Source: DATFVB01 sp963714035
GTDB lineage: Bacteria > Acidobacteriota > Thermoanaerobaculia > UBA5066 > DATFVB01
Assembly (NCBI GenBank): GCA_963714035.1
Contig: OY970224.1
Coordinates: 3,286,001-3,350,000, forward strand
Direction of reading: 5' to 3'
DNA: 64,000 nucleotides
Below, in pieces: positions 31,933 through 39,586 of this stretch; position 1 is the first letter of the stretch; the number at the start of each line of letters is the position of its first letter. Below the pieces are notes generated by a model. That model had not been told where the DNA came from, did not search any database, and worked only from the letters and a program-made list of their open reading frames with translations. Both the position numbers and the translations under genes were made by a program.

Positions 31933-33720
31933 CTACCGCGGTCCCTCGCCGCCGGCCGGTCGCTGACGAACGGCCTGGAGCGCCGCGATCTCCCGTCTCG
32001 TGTCCCCGGCTTCCCGCATTCTTTCGGTCTTGACCAGGTAGTCGAATTCCTGCCTGAGGAGCCCGATCTTGGTGTCGGTCCAGGCAGCCGAGGCGCCCAG
32101 CCTTCGGTTGGCGGCGATGAGACCCGAGAATTCCCCGATTCTCGCGGCATCATTTCGCCCGCATCGAAAGAAAAAGATCGACAGCCCCGCGAAGTAGGCG
32201 CAGGCCACGCCGACGCGGAGCGTTTCACGGCGCCACAGCCTCATCGCCAGGAGAGCCACGATCGCGGTCGCGATCGTCATGACGACGATCACGAGGCTCA
32301 CCGCGGCGCGCGCGGCGCTCGGCACGGCCGACAGGTACCTCAGATACGTTGCGGGGCGCGTCAGCGCCGCGAGCTGGGTCGCGGCGAGCTCGCGTGGCGT
32401 GTAGTAGCGGTTGAGGTCGAGCGTCTTCGACGCCGCGAAGAAGAGCGAAAGAGTCCAGAGCGACGTCAGGCTCGTCAGGGCGATCGCGAGCCACCGTGGA
32501 AGGCGTTTGAGCAGTGAGGCCGCGCCGAGGGCGAAGAAGATCGTGCAGCTGTCGAATCTTCTCTGGCCGAACGAGAATCCCCCCCAGAAGAAGCGATCGA
32601 GGGTGGCATTCATGAGCCACTCGACGGCGAACACGGAAACTGCGGCAGCGGCCAGGCGGCGGTCGTCTCTCCAGAGGAACCCCAATCCGACGAGTCCGAA
32701 GGCCAGGAACGGCGTCCAGGGGACCAGACCGTGGTACCAGGAGACGAGCGGCGCCAGGAGATGGACCTGCTCGAACGGCGCCCACGGCATTCCCTCCGAG
32801 CTGTTTCTCGCGAGGAACGGGATCGGCGAGCCGTATAGGAAGCCGTTCACGACCAGTTGAGGGAGGTAGCCGATCATCCCGCCGGCGGCGAGCAGCGCGG
32901 CGCGCCGCGGAGATCGCCAGAGGGGCGGCTCGTGGAGAAGGAGCAACGGAACGAGAACGATCGGTGCGTTCTCCGGCCGGACCGCGACGGCGAACCCGAT
33001 CGCCAGCCCGATGGCCAGGACACGTGCATCCGTCTGCTTCGTTCGAAACCTCATGGCGAGAAGGACCACGACGCTGCAGGCCAGAGCCGAAACGGCGTGC
33101 GCGGTCAGGGAGTTCTTCAGCGCGTACCATGTGAGAGGCGAGCCCAGCCAGATCCCGGCCGCAACGAGCGCGGCAATGCGGTCGGGCGAAATTTGGCGCG
33201 CCGCCGCGAACGCCACGAGCAGTGTCGCCAGACCGGCGATGGCGCTCGCGAAGACGACCGCGACGTTATAGGGGAGAGAGAAGCCGTTCCGGGCATAACG
33301 CCGAAGCGACGGGATCGTGGAACGCAGGGCGTCGGCCGCGACAAACGCCGGATACCAGTAAACAGCGCTCCCGGGTCCCCAGTGATTCCCCAGATGGCCC
33401 GTTCCGGTGACCTCCTTGTAGGCGATTCTCCCGTTGACGATCATCCCCGTTTCCTGCCATTCGTTGAAGAAGAGCAGGTCGCGGTCGAGCCAGGTCGAAG
33501 GCAGGTACGCGTAATAGCCCACTCCGTCGGGGCGCGTGATCCCGGGAGTCAGCCAGAGCGCCGTGCTCGTTCCCCAAAGGACGGCGAGGAGAACGACGTA
33601 CCGGAATGGACGCGACGGACGACTCGTCGCCGGCGGCGAGGATTCCTTGCGCGCCTCCCGGGCGTTTTTGTGCGAGCGCAGCTCCGGCGAGCGAGAATCT
33701 TCGGGATCGCCGGGAAGCAT
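31933..33720 (-). CDS. polytopic membrane protein, GT-C-like
   Basis: The 595-residue protein has a charged cytosolic N-terminus and about eleven helices (RYVVLLAVLWGTSTALWLTPG onwards). The first loop reads RPDGVGYYAYLPSTWLDRDL, the position normally held by the catalytic acids in GT-C enzymes. An unusual GTGHLGNHWGPGSAVYWYPAF follows. The C-terminal tail is a soluble helical segment (REAGDTRREIAALQ). It is of the uncharacterised glycosyltransferase-like membrane proteins and is followed closely by the ArnT-like gene. A role in surface glycan assembly is inferred from fold type and neighbours only. Confidence 0.72.
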   Translation of the reverse strand: MLPGDPEDSRSPELRSHKNAREARKESSPPATSRPSRPFRYVVLLAVLWGTSTALWLTPGITRPDGVGYYAYLPSTWLDRDLLFFNEWQETGMIVNGRIAYKEVTGTGHLGNHWGPGSAVYWYPAFVAADALRSTIPSLRRYARNGFSLPYNVAVVFASAIAGLATLLVAFAAARQISPDRIAALVAAGIWLGSPLTWYALKNSLTAHAVSALACSVVVLLAMRFRTKQTDARVLAIGLAIGFAVAVRPENAPIVLVPLLLLHEPPLWRSPRRAALLAAGGMIGYLPQLVVNGFLYGSPIPFLARNSSEGMPWAPFEQVHLLAPLVSWYHGLVPWTPFLAFGLVGLGFLWRDDRRLAAAAVSVFAVEWLMNATLDRFFWGGFSFGQRRFDSCTIFFALGAASLLKRLPRWLAIALTSLTSLWTLSLFFAASKTLDLNRYYTPRELAATQLAALTRPATYLRYLSAVPSAARAAVSLVIVVMTIATAIVALLAMRLWRRETLRVGVACAYFAGLSIFFFRCGRNDAARIGEFSGLIAANRRLGASAAWTDTKIGLLRQEFDYLVKTERMREAGDTRREIAALQAVRQRPAGGEGPR

Positions 33721-33790
33721 GCCGGGAGTCTATCGCCGACGCGACGCGCGTCGCGGGTCGCGACTGCTCGCCCGCCGCGACTTCGGGCCG

Positions 33791-35116
33791 CTACCGGCGG
33801 ATCACGTTGAGCTGCGGGAGGAGGCAGTACCAGTCTCCGTCTCCCTTCCAGATCGAGTAGGGGCCGAGCCGCTCCGAGCTCGTCCCGGGGAAATACGGCG
33901 TCACGGTGATCGCGTCGGGCGCGCGGCTCGCCGCGATGATCGGGTCGCCGATCGAGTCCAGGTTCGGGAAGTAGTAGATCCACGGCAGCGCGTAGAGGAG
34001 CGCGGGTGGCAAGCGCCCCGTGCGCGGGAGAAGGTTCGCCCAGACGAAGGAATGGAGCGGACCGGGCGGCATCTCGCGGACGCGGTCCACCAGTCGGTTG
34101 AACGCCGGATCGTCGTTCCAGTACTCGATCCGCCCGTCCCAGGTCTCTCCGATGGCGACGATCGCCGCGGTGGAGAGCGCTGCCGCCCACACCCAGGCTC
34201 GTGCCAGCCGGCCGACCGCGGAGGAAGGCGTGACCTGCCGCATCCAGAGGTAGGCGCCGAGGGCCATGCACGGCACGGCCGGGATGGCCTGCAGGTAGGA
34301 AAAGCGCGGCAGCACCATGAGTACCAGGCCGACGCCGACGACGAGTGGCCATCGGGATGCCCGCGTTCGGACGCTTGCGGTGAGCGGGACGAAAGCGACG
34401 GCGACCGGCGCCAGCGCCGCGAAACCAGGATGGTTGGCAATCGTCCGTCCCATGACGAACGGCGCCACGAGCGTCCATTCGATGAAATCGCGGCCCGCGC
34501 CCAGCATCGCGAAGGCGAGAAATGCCGCCGCGTAGGGCACGGCCGCGATCGCCGCAATCCTGGCCGTATTCCCCGCCTTTCGGCCGGCCACCACACGCGC
34601 GATCACGACGGCGATCAGGCAGTAGGCGGCCGTCTGCTTGAGCAGGATGGCGAATCCCAGTAGCCAGCCGGCCTGCCCCGGCTTCTCCTCGTCGAGGGCG
34701 CTCGCCAGGGGCAGCGCGAGAGCGGCGATGATCGGAGACGGCCATACCGAGTTTCCCTGCCACAGGTAGAAGAGCGCCAGAAAGAACAGCGAGGACGCCA
34801 GTCGCTGGGTCAGGTTTCCGTTTCTCGTTCGGGAGAGCAGCGTCCAGTGGGCGAAGAGTGCCGCGGACAACGCCAGGAGACGAAGTGCGAAGGTCCCAGG
34901 CCCGAACACGCGGAAGAGGAGGGCGAGCAGCCCGATCATGCCCGGCGTGTGGATGAAGTGGATGTCCCGGTAGAGCAGCATTCCCCGGGACCAGAGGTAC
35001 GCGGGAGTCGTGACCTCCGGCCATGCGGTCAATCGCAGCCTCGAGGCGAGCACGCATTGCACCGCGAGCGCCGCCGCGGCGAAGGTGCGCTCTTTGGTGC
35101 GCGCTCTGTCGCGCAC
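33791..35116 (-). CDS. polytopic membrane protein, GT-C-like
   Basis: About 441 residues from a GTG at 35116. The loop after the first helix reads TPAYLWSRGMLLYRDIHFIHTP, the (Y/L)xD-x-x-(Y/F)-x-(G/T)P pattern also seen at 51937. About ten helices follow and a short soluble end (PQLNVIRR). An upstream frame to 35251 would add 45 residues (SPRGEG...WGGAERSEGKG) that are pure repeat translation, so I exclude it. The promoter-proximal region of this gene has thus been rewritten by repeats, and the second DUF559 gene sits immediately upstream. Confidence 0.72.
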   Translation of the reverse strand: MRDRARTKERTFAAAALAVQCVLASRLRLTAWPEVTTPAYLWSRGMLLYRDIHFIHTPGMIGLLALLFRVFGPGTFALRLLALSAALFAHWTLLSRTRNGNLTQRLASSLFFLALFYLWQGNSVWPSPIIAALALPLASALDEEKPGQAGWLLGFAILLKQTAAYCLIAVVIARVVAGRKAGNTARIAAIAAVPYAAAFLAFAMLGAGRDFIEWTLVAPFVMGRTIANHPGFAALAPVAVAFVPLTASVRTRASRWPLVVGVGLVLMVLPRFSYLQAIPAVPCMALGAYLWMRQVTPSSAVGRLARAWVWAAALSTAAIVAIGETWDGRIEYWNDDPAFNRLVDRVREMPPGPLHSFVWANLLPRTGRLPPALLYALPWIYYFPNLDSIGDPIIAASRAPDAITVTPYFPGTSSERLGPYSIWKGDGDWYCLLPQLNVIRR

Positions 35117-35243
35117 ACCCTTCCCCTCGCTTCGCTCTGCCCCTCCCCATCTGGCGGTGCGTTGCACCGCACCCTTCCCTGTCTCGCCTTCAGCGATCCA
35201 CCCCTCCCCACGTGGGGAGGGGGTGGGCTCGCATCTCGTCGAG
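35117..35243. repeat. palindromic repeat arm left of the second DUF559 gene
   Basis: It contains CCCCTCCCCATCTGG (35145-35159), GCGGTGCGTTGCACCGC (35155-35171, a perfect palindrome) and CCCCTCCCCACGTGGGGAGG (35205-35224). GCACCCTTCCC-type linkers lie between. It shows no gene. Confidence 0.8.
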
Positions 35244-35588
35244 TTAGGCACGTCGCTCTGCTTGGCGCAGGATCGACGCGACCACCGACTCAGGTGCGCT
35301 CAAGACCTGCTCGTTGGCGAACCGAATTACGTGAATACCCCTGGCAGTCAACAACGCGTCGCGTTTCTCGTCATCTTCCTGCTGCGCCTGATGAATCGCG
35401 CCATCGACCTCGACAGCCAGCTTCAGCTTCCAGCAGTAGAAGTCGACAATGAACCGGCCGATAGAGTGCTGCCGACGGAAATGGAACCCCTTGGTCTTGA
35501 GTTTCTTGAGCTCCTGCCAAAGCACGCCCTCGGCCCGGGTTGGCGTTTTGCGATTCTCGATAACGTGATCTTTGACCGCGTCCCACAT
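35244..35588 (-). CDS. DUF559 PD-(D/E)XK nuclease-like protein, second copy
   Basis: The 114-residue protein from the ATG at 35588 reads TPTRAEGVLWQELKKLKTKG, FHFRRQHSIGRFIVDFYC, LAVEVDGAIH and GIHVIRFANEQVL. It has the same catalytic positions as the copy at 25923, from which it is clearly diverged, so the two are separate members rather than a recent duplication. The open frame extends 24 residues upstream through a repeat (VDVRPGKGARRSRAWE), which I exclude. Arrays of CCCCTCCCCA/TGGGGAGGGG palindromes lie directly on both sides. Probably an endonuclease; DNA target and partner are unknown. Confidence 0.87.
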   Translation of the reverse strand: MWDAVKDHVIENRKTPTRAEGVLWQELKKLKTKGFHFRRQHSIGRFIVDFYCWKLKLAVEVDGAIHQAQQEDDEKRDALLTARGIHVIRFANEQVLSAPESVVASILRQAERRA

Positions 35589-36414
35589 CGGTCGCGGCGT
35601 TTCCCAGGCGCGGCTGCGCCGCGCACCCTTCCCCGGCCTCACGTCCACCCCTCCCCACATGGGGAGGGGGAAAGCGAGCGATGCGAGCGAGGGGTAGGGT
35701 GCAGGGGAGGTTCGAACAACAGCCGTTCAGAAGGCGTCACCGTCAACCCGCTTTCACGGCTCTCGCTGGAATCAGCCACCTCGACCGCCTCCCACGCGCG
35801 AATTTTCTTTTCGTCCAAGGCGTTGTGAATCATAGCGGTGCGTTGCACCGCACCCTACCCCGGCCTCGCGGCCACCCCTCCCCAGGCGCAGCTACGCTGC
35901 GCACCCTACCCCGTCTCGCCTTCGGCGATCCCACCCCTCCCCAGGCGCGGCAGTAGCCGCGCACCCTACCCCTTCGCTCGTCCGCTCTTCCCCTCCCCAA
36001 GTGGGGAGGGGTGCTCGAGCAAAGCGAGGGCGGGGTAGGGTGCGGGCGAGGTGTAGACGCCTGCGCGCGGCCTAAGCGCTCGGCAGTTTGGAGGGTAGGG
36101 CGCGCGCGGCGTCACGCACCTCGGCCCCATGCTCATTCCCCCTCTCCACCTGGAGAGGGGGTGAGGGGGTGAGGTTTCACGAGGCAGGGGAAGTCCGGCG
36201 ACGCGCGAACGAGAGATCGCTACGGCTTGCTGAGCGATTTCGGCAGTTCGCGCGCGGAATCCCGGACTTCCCCTGCCTCGTGGTACTCCGCGTCCGAGTT
36301 CACCTGCCACACGTCGAAGCGCGGCAGTAGCCGCGCACCCTTCCCCGGCCTCACGGCCACCCCTCCCCAATTGGGGAGGGGGAAGAGCGAGCTGCGCGAG
36401 CGTAGGGGTAGGGT
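35589..36414. repeat. dense palindromic repeat array right of the second DUF559 gene
   Basis: At least five CCTCCCC-centred palindromes are present: near 35648-35669 (centre ACAT), 35872-35890, 35989-36010 (centre AAGT), 36136-36160 (CTCCACCTGGAG) and 36357-36378 (centre AATT). GCACCC(T/C)ACCCC spacers and GCGGCNNNNGCCGC hairpins lie between them. Central bases differ but pairing is kept. A minus-strand scrap at about 35730-35835 (MIHNALDEKKIRAWEAVEVAD) looks protein-like and may be a gene remnant of unknown family. Otherwise no gene is seen. Confidence 0.8.
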
Positions 36415-36550
36415 GCAGGGGAAGTCCGGCGACGCGCGAACGAGAGATCGCTACGGCTTGCTGAGCGATTTCGGGAGTTCGCGCGCGGAATCCCGGACTT
36501 CCCCTGCCTCGTGGTACTCCGCGTCCGAGTTCACCTGCCACACGTCGAAG
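36184..36550. repeat. tandem duplication of the flavoprotein gene's 3' end
   Basis: Bases 36184-36319 and 36415-36550 are 136-base copies with one visible mismatch. The second copy contains the last codons of the flavoprotein gene (stop at 36451-36453). The first is an extra, promoterless copy. Between them lies one palindromic repeat block of the DUF559-associated family, so the duplicated unit is gene end plus repeat (231 bases). Confidence 0.88.
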
Positions 36551-37938
36551 TGGCCGCCCATGATGTTCCGGGCGGCGAGGAGCCCGGTCATCATCGCGTG
36601 GTCCTGGTTGTTGTACTTGTGCATCCCATTTCTTCCGATCAACTGGAGGTTCGGAACTTCCTTCTCGAGAAATCGGCGAATGACCGCGACGTGTTCCGAG
36701 TACACATCGTCGTACACGGGATAGGCCTTCTTCATCCGCACGACGCAGCCGTCCACCACCTTCGCCGGATCGACGAGCCCGACCGCGCCGACCTCGCGCT
36801 TCCCGAGCTCGACGAGATCGACGTCGGCCATCGACCAGAGATCGTCTCCCTCGTTGACGAAGTATTCGAGGCCGAGGCACGTGAACTTCGGGTCTGGCAC
36901 CATCGACGGGCTCCAGTTCTTGAAGTTCTGGATGCGCCCAAGCCGCACGCCCGGGTCGTGGATGTAGATCCAGTTGTCGGGAAAGAGAACCGCGGCGTCG
37001 ACGACGAGAGCGATCGTAAGGAAATCCCGGTAGCGGAGCGAATCACCGGCCGCGACGACTTCCGCTGGCGCCGGCGGGTCGAAGCTCCGGACGAGCTCCC
37101 GGATCGGCATGGAGGACAGAAAGTGCGTTCCCTCGAAGCGCTCCTCGCGTCCGTCTCGAACTCCCACAACCGCCCGGACACCCTTCCCGTTCCTCTCGAC
37201 TCTCTGAACCTCAACCCCCATTTCGACTCTGGACCCGAGACTTTTGACTCGCGACGTACAGGTTTCCCACATCTGACCCGGGCCGAACTCGGGATACCGG
37301 AACTGGTCGATCAGCGTCTTGATGACCTTCTCGCGCGGCCCTTTCCGCTTCGGGAACAGCGTCGCCTTCAGCAGCGAGATCATCGAGAGTCCTTTGATCC
37401 GCTGCGCCGCCCAGTCGGCGGAGATTTCTGAGCAGGGAATTCCCCAGACCTTTTCGGTGTAGGTTTTGAAGAACGTGCGATAGAGCCGTCTGCCGAACGA
37501 GTTGATCGTCCAGTCCTCGAACGACCTCGCGTTCCTGATCGGCCGGATCTTCGCCCAGGCGAAGCTCGCCATCGAGAGGAACACGTTGACGATCCCGAGG
37601 TTCTTCACGACGTTCATCGCCTTCAGCGGGTAGTCGAAGAACCTGTGCCGGTAGTAGATCCGCGACAGCCTTCCCCGCACGAGCATCGCGTCTCCGAGGA
37701 TCTCCGTCCAGAGGTCCTCGACCTCCTGGCTTTTCGAGAAAAAGCGGTGCCCGCCGATGTCAAAGTGGAATCCCTTGTAGCGCTCGGTTCGCGCGAGGCC
37801 GCCGACGCGAACGGGGCTCGCCTCGAGCACCGTTGCTTTTTCCCCGTGTTTGGAGAGCTCGTACGCCGCGGTCAGCCCGGCCGGACCTCCGCCGATGATC
37901 ACCGTTTCGGGCACAGCTGCTCCAGCCTGTCTCAGCAA
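36451..37938 (-). CDS. FAD-dependent oxidoreductase, UDP-galactopyranose mutase/protoporphyrinogen oxidase-like
   Basis: The 495-residue protein begins with a Rossmann dinucleotide site, VIIGGGPAGLTAAYELSKHG, and then TVLEASPVRVGGLARTERYKG, FDIGGHRFF and VWGIPCSEISADWAAQRI. This is a member of the amine oxidase-like flavoproteins often found in polysaccharide clusters and related to UDP-galactopyranose mutase. Ring-contracting mutase activity on an NDP-sugar, or a desaturase activity, are both possible. The C-terminus (YHEAGEVRDSARELPKSLSKP) is the part duplicated downstream. It begins 9 bases after the CopG antitoxin stop, so all three genes may be co-transcribed. Confidence 0.82.
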   Translation of the reverse strand: MLRQAGAAVPETVIIGGGPAGLTAAYELSKHGEKATVLEASPVRVGGLARTERYKGFHFDIGGHRFFSKSQEVEDLWTEILGDAMLVRGRLSRIYYRHRFFDYPLKAMNVVKNLGIVNVFLSMASFAWAKIRPIRNARSFEDWTINSFGRRLYRTFFKTYTEKVWGIPCSEISADWAAQRIKGLSMISLLKATLFPKRKGPREKVIKTLIDQFRYPEFGPGQMWETCTSRVKSLGSRVEMGVEVQRVERNGKGVRAVVGVRDGREERFEGTHFLSSMPIRELVRSFDPPAPAEVVAAGDSLRYRDFLTIALVVDAAVLFPDNWIYIHDPGVRLGRIQNFKNWSPSMVPDPKFTCLGLEYFVNEGDDLWSMADVDLVELGKREVGAVGLVDPAKVVDGCVVRMKKAYPVYDDVYSEHVAVIRRFLEKEVPNLQLIGRNGMHKYNNQDHAMMTGLLAARNIMGGHFDVWQVNSDAEYHEAGEVRDSARELPKSLSKP

Positions 37939-37947
37939 CCGCCGGGC

Positions 37948-38226
37948 TTAGGCGCTGGCTTTCCATTCCTCGCGCACGCGCTCGGCGAGGAACGTCTTGA
38001 GAAGCGATTGATATGGCACGTCACGGCGATTCGCCAATACCTTGAGCTCCGCGATGAGCGCGGCCGGAAGACGAAGCGAGATCGACTTCAAGGTGGGGCG
38101 CAGATTCGTCATCTGAGCCGGCCGGGCCTTCGACCAGTCGAGATATTCGGTCGAGTCATGCCGCGCCCAGAAGCGGCGCTCCTCCGCCTCACTCCGAAAC
38201 TTCGGGATTGTCTTGATTTCTTTCAT
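37948..38226 (-). CDS. CopG/RHH-type antitoxin of a BrnT-like toxin
   Basis: The 92-residue protein starts MKEIKTIPKFRSEAEERRFW, then ARHDSTEYLDW, the standard N-terminus of the CopG-antitoxin family. It ends with a ribbon-helix-helix-like segment, SISLRLPAALIAELKVLANR, VPYQSLLKTFLAERV. It binds DNA and neutralises its partner toxin, whose gene lies immediately upstream and overlaps by 38 bases. Toxin-first order is usual for BrnT systems. A repressor of its own operon is expected. Confidence 0.87.
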   Translation of the reverse strand: MKEIKTIPKFRSEAEERRFWARHDSTEYLDWSKARPAQMTNLRPTLKSISLRLPAALIAELKVLANRRDVPYQSLLKTFLAERVREEWKASA

Positions 38227-38524
38227 GTCGTTCGAACACCGTCCTTTCCTTGCGACTCATATCGCGTGCCGAAATGACGCGGACTTCGTCCCCCCGTAAG
38301 GTGAAGACCACGAGTACCCGTCGGCCGAAGTCGGTCTTTCCGAGTCCGTAGTACCTCTCCTCCTTTGCCGAGGGCTTCTCGTCCGGCAGGACGACGAAGG
38401 GTTGGTTGAAAAATGTCTCCTCCGACTCCCAGAATTCGACGCGACGAGCCATGGCGCTTTTGTCGAGATTCCCATCGTCCCACTGGAACCCGATCGCTCT
38501 CTTCAGGTGTTCCAGGACGTCCAT
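38189..38524 (-). CDS. brnT: BrnT family toxin
   Basis: The 111-residue protein matches BrnT: FQWDDGNLDKSAMARRV, EFWESEETFFNQPFVVLPDE, then EERYYGLGKTDFGRRVLVVFTLRGDEVRVISARDMSRKERTVFE. BrnT is a RelE-fold ribonuclease toxin. The conserved (V)RVISARxMSxxER end is intact, so it should be functional with its CopG partner. TATACT is nine bases before the ATG, and no ribosome binding site is visible. Confidence 0.9.
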   Translation of the reverse strand: MDVLEHLKRAIGFQWDDGNLDKSAMARRVEFWESEETFFNQPFVVLPDEKPSAKEERYYGLGKTDFGRRVLVVFTLRGDEVRVISARDMSRKERTVFERHERNQDNPEVSE

Positions 38525-38941
38525 GCGATTATCAGTATATCACCTACATATACATCGGACTCCGCGCGCGCGAGGTCGCCGGCTGCACGGGGCTCTCGCC
38601 ACGACTTCTCCCACACCGGGAGAGGTGGCTTCGCGCCCCTTCCCTGACCCTCCGCAGTTGGGCAGGGAAGAGCGAAGCGAGGGTAGGGGTGACGCGCCCG
38701 CGGCGCGTCCGGCCTCTCCCTGGAGGGGAGAGGCCACCGTGCGGAGCGAGGCGGGCCCGCCGCACATTCCACGCCTGCATCAGGGCCGATCTCTCCCGCG
38801 AGGGAGGAAGCGGCCGGCTCGCCTTTCCAACAGGGGAGAGTGAAACCGCCGCAAAAGTGCTCGTCTCGTGCCTCCGGCGGTCGGCGACGTTCCCCTGTTA
38901 CGATGACGCTCCGTGAATCATGCAATCCCGAGGGCGCTGAG
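38525..38941. other. intergenic with promoter and CTCTCCC repeat arms
   Basis: The left end holds the brnT promoter (minus-strand TATACT at 38534-38539). From about 38570 to 38840 there are repeat words like those around the first DUF559 gene: CTTCTCCCACACCGGGAGAG, CCTCTCCCTGGAGGGGAGAGG (38703-38723) and GATCTCTCCCGCGAGGGAGG. No nuclease gene is present here, so this may be a gene-less relative of that element. TACGAT at 38900 could serve the next gene. Confidence 0.6.
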
Positions 38942-39586
38942 GTGAAGCGTTCGCTGTCCACCGCTCACCGGCCCAACCTCGGCCAGCTCACCCTAGCCAT
39001 TGTCCTATCGCTGTGTATGTTCCTCAACGGATTCTTCTGCGCGATCATCGTCATCGCCTACTTCGAGGTGCTCGTGGGTGGGAGGGAAGGTGGCAGTCCC
39101 CTTCTGGCATTTGGGCTCCTATCATTCGGCGTGACGGTCGGAACCATGATGTTCCCCGTCCGCCAGCAGACGGCCTCCGACGTCACGCCTGTCACGGTCG
39201 CGCAGCGTTCGATCGTTGTACTGCTGTGGATAACCTATCTTTTGATTGCCCTGTCGCTCCTGAAGGTCCTCGGTATTGCCGAGCTGTCGTGGGGTCATCG
39301 ACCTGAGCGATATCTCTGCGAAGCATTGTGGATATTGCCGGTATGCGTCGCCACGGGCGTAGCGCTGCGGCGGGCGCGGGCGATCCGCTTTTCAGGCTAC
39401 CTCATGCATGCAAGGAGTGCATTTCTCGTATGTGTCCTCCTGGGGACCGCTGTCGGGCTCTGGCTCGTGCCGACGGTTGGCCTGGGCAGCATTGGGCTGA
39501 AAGGAACGCTCCTTCTCGCATTCGGCGCTGGACTTGTTATCTGGAAGATTCTGCGGTTCCTCGAGTCGTCCGCTGTGGGTGCTTAA
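38942..39586 (+). CDS. multi-helix membrane protein of unknown function
   Basis: About 214 residues from a GTG at 38942, with GAGGG nine bases upstream. An ATG at 38903 would add 13 residues. Six hydrophobic segments are visible (LAIVLSLCMFLNGFFCAIIVIAY, LLAFGLLSFGVTVG, SIVVLLWITYLLIAL, ALWILPVCVATGVAL, AFLVCVLLGTAVGLWLV, TLLLAFGAGLVIW). No family is recognised. It converges with the gene at 39583, with their stops overlapping by four bases. It is small compared with the GT-C proteins around it. Confidence 0.6.
   Translation: MKRSLSTAHRPNLGQLTLAIVLSLCMFLNGFFCAIIVIAYFEVLVGGREGGSPLLAFGLLSFGVTVGTMMFPVRQQTASDVTPVTVAQRSIVVLLWITYLLIALSLLKVLGIAELSWGHRPERYLCEALWILPVCVATGVALRRARAIRFSGYLMHARSAFLVCVLLGTAVGLWLVPTVGLGSIGLKGTLLLAFGAGLVIWKILRFLESSAVGA

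Noticed and set aside
35117..35251. N-terminal extension of the GT-C gene at 33791
   Set aside because: The 45 extra residues are translated palindromic repeats (SPRGEG, WGGAERSEGKG); a GTG at 35116 gives a normal N-terminus.
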